Assembly: GCF_016836705.1 (NCBI RefSeq)
Contig: NZ_JAFCGY010000001.1
Span: forward strand, 930,001-994,000
From: Mesorhizobium caraganae
GTDB taxonomy: Bacteria; Pseudomonadota; Alphaproteobacteria; Rhizobiales; Rhizobiaceae
Reading direction: 5' to 3'
Length of the DNA: 64,000 nt
Shown here one piece after another: positions 61,952 to 64,000 of the stretch; within the stretch, counting starts at the first letter, position 1; the number at the start of each line of letters is the position of its first letter. The notes under the pieces were generated by a model. That model did not search any database. It saw only the letters and a program-made list of their open reading frames with translations, and was not told the origin of the DNA. The translations under genes were made by a program, and so were the position numbers.

Positions 61952-62592
61952 TGATCGTAATCGCCATCGACGGTCCCGCCGGCGCCGGCAAAGGCACCCT
62001 TGCCCGCCGGCTTGCCGACCACTACCGCCTTAACCTCCTCGACACTGGCCTCACCTATCGCGCCGTGGCCTACGCATTGCTCCAGCACGCGCTACCCCTC
62101 GACAATGTCTCTGCGGCCGAGACCGCCGCGCGTCAGGTCGATCTGGCGAAGCTCGACCGGGCGATGCTATCGGCGCATGCGGTTGGCGAGGCTGCCTCGA
62201 AGGTAGCGGTTTACCCGACCGTGCGGCGCATCCTGGTCGAAAAGCAGCGTGACTTCGCCAAAACCCCTCCAGGCGCGGTGCTCGATGGGCGCGACATCGG
62301 CACCGTCGTGTGCCCCGATGCCGACATCAAACTCTATGTGACGGCGAGCGCCGAGGTGCGGGCGCAGCGCCGGCTGGCGGAGATCGAAAGCATCGGCGGC
62401 TCAGCCAATTTTTCCGAAATCCTCGCCGATATCGTGCGCCGCGACGAGCGCGACATGGGCCGCGCCGACTCGCCGCTGAAGCCGGCGGACGACGCGCACT
62501 TGCTTGATACCTCCGAAATGGCTATAGAGGCCGCGTTTCTGGCGGCCAAAACGATCATAGACGACGCCTTGGCCAAGAGAGATAAAGCCTGA
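61951..62592 (+). CDS. cmk: Cytidylate kinase
   Basis: A 213-residue kinase that phosphorylates CMP and dCMP with ATP. The P-loop [11 protein letters not shown] is at residues 7-17, [12 protein letters not shown] and [13 protein letters not shown] follow, and [25 protein letters not shown] closes the active site. The ATG overlaps the upstream stop; a GTG one codon earlier is possible. It precedes rpsA as in most bacteria. Confidence 0.95.
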   Translation: MIVIAIDGPAGAGKGTLARRLADHYRLNLLDTGLTYRAVAYALLQHALPLDNVSAAETAARQVDLAKLDRAMLSAHAVGEAASKVAVYPTVRRILVEKQRDFAKTPPGAVLDGRDIGTVVCPDADIKLYVTASAEVRAQRRLAEIESIGGSANFSEILADIVRRDERDMGRADSPLKPADDAHLLDTSEMAIEAAFLAAKTIIDDALAKRDKA

Positions 62593-62688
62593 TTGAAGGT
62601 TTTCCCGCTGCCGCCGATTGCCGGAAGCAAAGAAAATACCCATATCGGGCACGAACCAGCCTGCCAGCATTCTTCATGCGCCGGAATT

Positions 62689-62702
62689 GCCGCTTAGGCG
62701 GC
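62689..62702 (+). promoter_or_regulatory. Hairpin in the rpsA leader
   Basis: GCCGC-TTAG-GCGGC is a perfect stem with a 4-base loop in the 206 bp spacer between cmk and rpsA. Leaders of ribosomal protein S1 genes are often autoregulated, so this may belong to a control element. No known RNA family is recognised. Confidence 0.3.
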
Positions 62703-62798
62703 CCAGGGCTTTTGTAGCCCGGAACGCCGGCAGGCCAACGCAACGCTAACCCACGGCGCCCGTCCCGCTTCCAGATGCGGGGCACTCCAGGAGAAAAT

Positions 62799-64000
62799 AT
62801 GTCAGCTGCAAATCCCACTCGCGACGATTTCGCGAGCCTGCTCGAAGAATCATTTACCACCGGTCACTCCGGCGAAGGCCAGGTCGTCAAGGGCACGATC
62901 CTGGCGATCGAAAAAGACATGGCCATCATCGATGTCGGCCTCAAGGTCGAAGGCCGCGTGCCGCTGAAGGAATTCGGCGTCAAGGGCAAGGACTCGACGC
63001 TCAAGGTCGGTGACACGGTCGAAGTCATGGTCGAGCGCATCGAGAACGCACTGGGCGAAGCCGTCCTGTCGCGCGACAAGGCCCGCCGCGAAGAGAGCTG
63101 GGTCAAGCTCGAAGAGAAGTTCACCAAGGGTGAGCGCGTCGAAGGCGTCATCTTCAACCAGGTCAAGGGCGGCTTCACCGTCGACCTCGACGGCGCCGTG
63201 GCCTTCCTGCCGCGCAGCCAGGTCGATATCCGCCCGATCCGCGATGTCTCCCCGCTGATGCACAACCCGCAACCCTTCGAGATCCTCAAGATGGATCGCC
63301 GCCGCGGCAACATCGTCGTGTCGCGCCGCACCGTGCTCGAGGAAAGCCGCGCCGAACAGCGTTCGGAAATCGTGCAGAACCTCGAAGAAGGCCAGGTTGT
63401 CGAAGGCGTCGTCAAGAACATCACCGACTACGGTGCGTTCGTCGACCTCGGCGGCATCGATGGCCTGCTGCATGTCACCGACATGGCATGGCGCCGCGTC
63501 AACCATCCGACCGAAATCCTCAACATCGGTCAGACGGTCAAGGTGCAGATCATCCGCATCAACCAGGAAACCCACCGTATCTCGCTCGGCATGAAGCAGC
63601 TCGAGAGCGATCCGTGGTCCGAGATCGGCACCAAGTTCCCGATCGGCAAGAAGATCAAGGGCACCGTCACCAACATCACCGACTACGGCGCGTTCGTCGA
63701 ACTGGAGCCGGGCATCGAGGGCCTCATCCACGTTTCGGAAATGTCGTGGACCAAGAAGAACGTGCATCCCGGCAAGATCCTGTCGACGACGCAGGAAGTC
63801 GACGTGGTGGTGCTCGAGGTCGATCCGGCCAAGCGCCGCATCTCGCTCGGCCTCAAGCAGACGCTCGAGAATCCGTGGCAGGCTTTCGCCTCGAGCCATC
63901 CGGTCGGCAGCCAGGTCGAGGGCGAGGTCAAGAACAAGACCGAGTTCGGCCTGTTCATCGGCCTCGAAGGCGACGTGGACGGCATGGTGCACCTCTCCGA
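62799..64000 (+). CDS. rpsA: 30S ribosomal protein S1 (3' end outside window)
   Basis: The first 400 codons are present. After NPTRDDFASLLEESF the protein shows successive S1 RNA-binding domains: VVKGTILAIEKDMAIIDVGLKVEGRVPLKEF, VEGVIFNQVKGGFTVDLDGAVAFLPRSQVD, VVEGVVKNITDYGAFVDLGGIDGLLHVTDM and IKGTVTNITDYGAFVELEPGIEGLIHVSEM, with a fifth beginning at the edge. It binds mRNA on the small subunit. CAGGAG precedes the ATG. The open frame runs off the window. Confidence 0.97.
   Translation, partial: MSAANPTRDDFASLLEESFTTGHSGEGQVVKGTILAIEKDMAIIDVGLKVEGRVPLKEFGVKGKDSTLKVGDTVEVMVERIENALGEAVLSRDKARREESWVKLEEKFTKGERVEGVIFNQVKGGFTVDLDGAVAFLPRSQVDIRPIRDVSPLMHNPQPFEILKMDRRRGNIVVSRRTVLEESRAEQRSEIVQNLEEGQVVEGVVKNITDYGAFVDLGGIDGLLHVTDMAWRRVNHPTEILNIGQTVKVQIIRINQETHRISLGMKQLESDPWSEIGTKFPIGKKIKGTVTNITDYGAFVELEPGIEGLIHVSEMSWTKKNVHPGKILSTTQEVDVVVLEVDPAKRRISLGLKQTLENPWQAFASSHPVGSQVEGEVKNKTEFGLFIGLEGDVDGMVHLS

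Noticed and set aside
62850..63992. A 380-codon frame opposite rpsA
   Set aside because: rpsA on the plus strand shows repeated S1 domains. The opposite frame is a shadow.

Overview
The window is GC-rich DNA with alphaproteobacterial style: dense ABC importers, Tat-type binding proteins and ATGA-type gene overlaps. It carries the order FYDLN-acid protein / aroA / cmk / rpsA beside tRNA-Ala(GGC), and intergenic palindromes of a kind common in Rhizobiales. A Mesorhizobium-like chromosome (Phyllobacteriaceae) is the best guess. This rests on gene content and style, since no database search was run. I see no nod/nif genes, insertion sequence, CRISPR or rRNA, so this looks like ordinary chromosome with a large accessory catabolic section.

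Layout. 0-3.4 kb: sugar-type ABC importer genes (minus strand) and an AraC regulator. 3.6-9.4 kb: a LuxR-type regulator divergent from a complete PotABCD-like importer ending in an SDR dehydrogenase. 9.5-14 kb: MATE exporter, a winged-helix/TPR regulator and small proteins, including a truncated Popeye-like ORF. 13.9-21.1 kb (minus): agmatinase-family enzyme, a His/Glu-type importer without its own ATPase, and a second Pot-type importer, divergent from a LysR regulator across a perfect T-N11-A palindrome. 22.4-25.5 kb: pncB and a membrane protein. 25.6-30.4 kb: a Liv-type importer. 30.6-32.7 kb: NhaD-like antiporter and nicotinamidase (minus). 32.9-40.2 kb: a six-gene overlapping operon (FAD subunit, fused 2Fe-2S/molybdenum hydroxylase, 6-hydroxynicotinate-reductase-like protein, UPF0280/ApbE-like protein, AA_synth/DUF1185 protein, MarR). 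40.6-45.3 kb: SGNH hydrolase and hyuB/hyuA. 45.5-50.1 kb: fpr, deoC and a two-domain aldehyde dehydrogenase. 50.3-53.2 kb: SDR, FAH-family enzyme and a luciferase-like oxidoreductase. 53.5-58.2 kb: an Ssu-like organosulfur cluster. 58.3-64 kb: lipoprotein, tRNA-Ala, FYDLN protein, aroA, an AT-rich Abi-alpha-like gene, cmk and the start of rpsA.

The most interesting part is 25.5-45.4 kb. A similar box, roughly TTTGYATAC inside a palindrome, lies about 80-90 bp upstream of three separate units: the Liv-type importer, the molybdenum-hydroxylase operon, and hyuAB. This suggests one regulon for uptake, hydroxylation, ring reduction and ATP-dependent lactam opening of an N-heterocycle. Nicotinate or a relative is the leading candidate, because of the 6-hydroxynicotinate-reductase-like protein and the neighbouring nicotinamidase. 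This is inference; substrate and intermediates are unproven.

Second, several palindromic repeat families sit between genes. One copy is translated in frame as a linker of about 43 residues inside the molybdenum hydroxylase, and another supplies the likely start region of a membrane protein. Third, a foreign-looking AT-rich gene is inserted between aroA and cmk.
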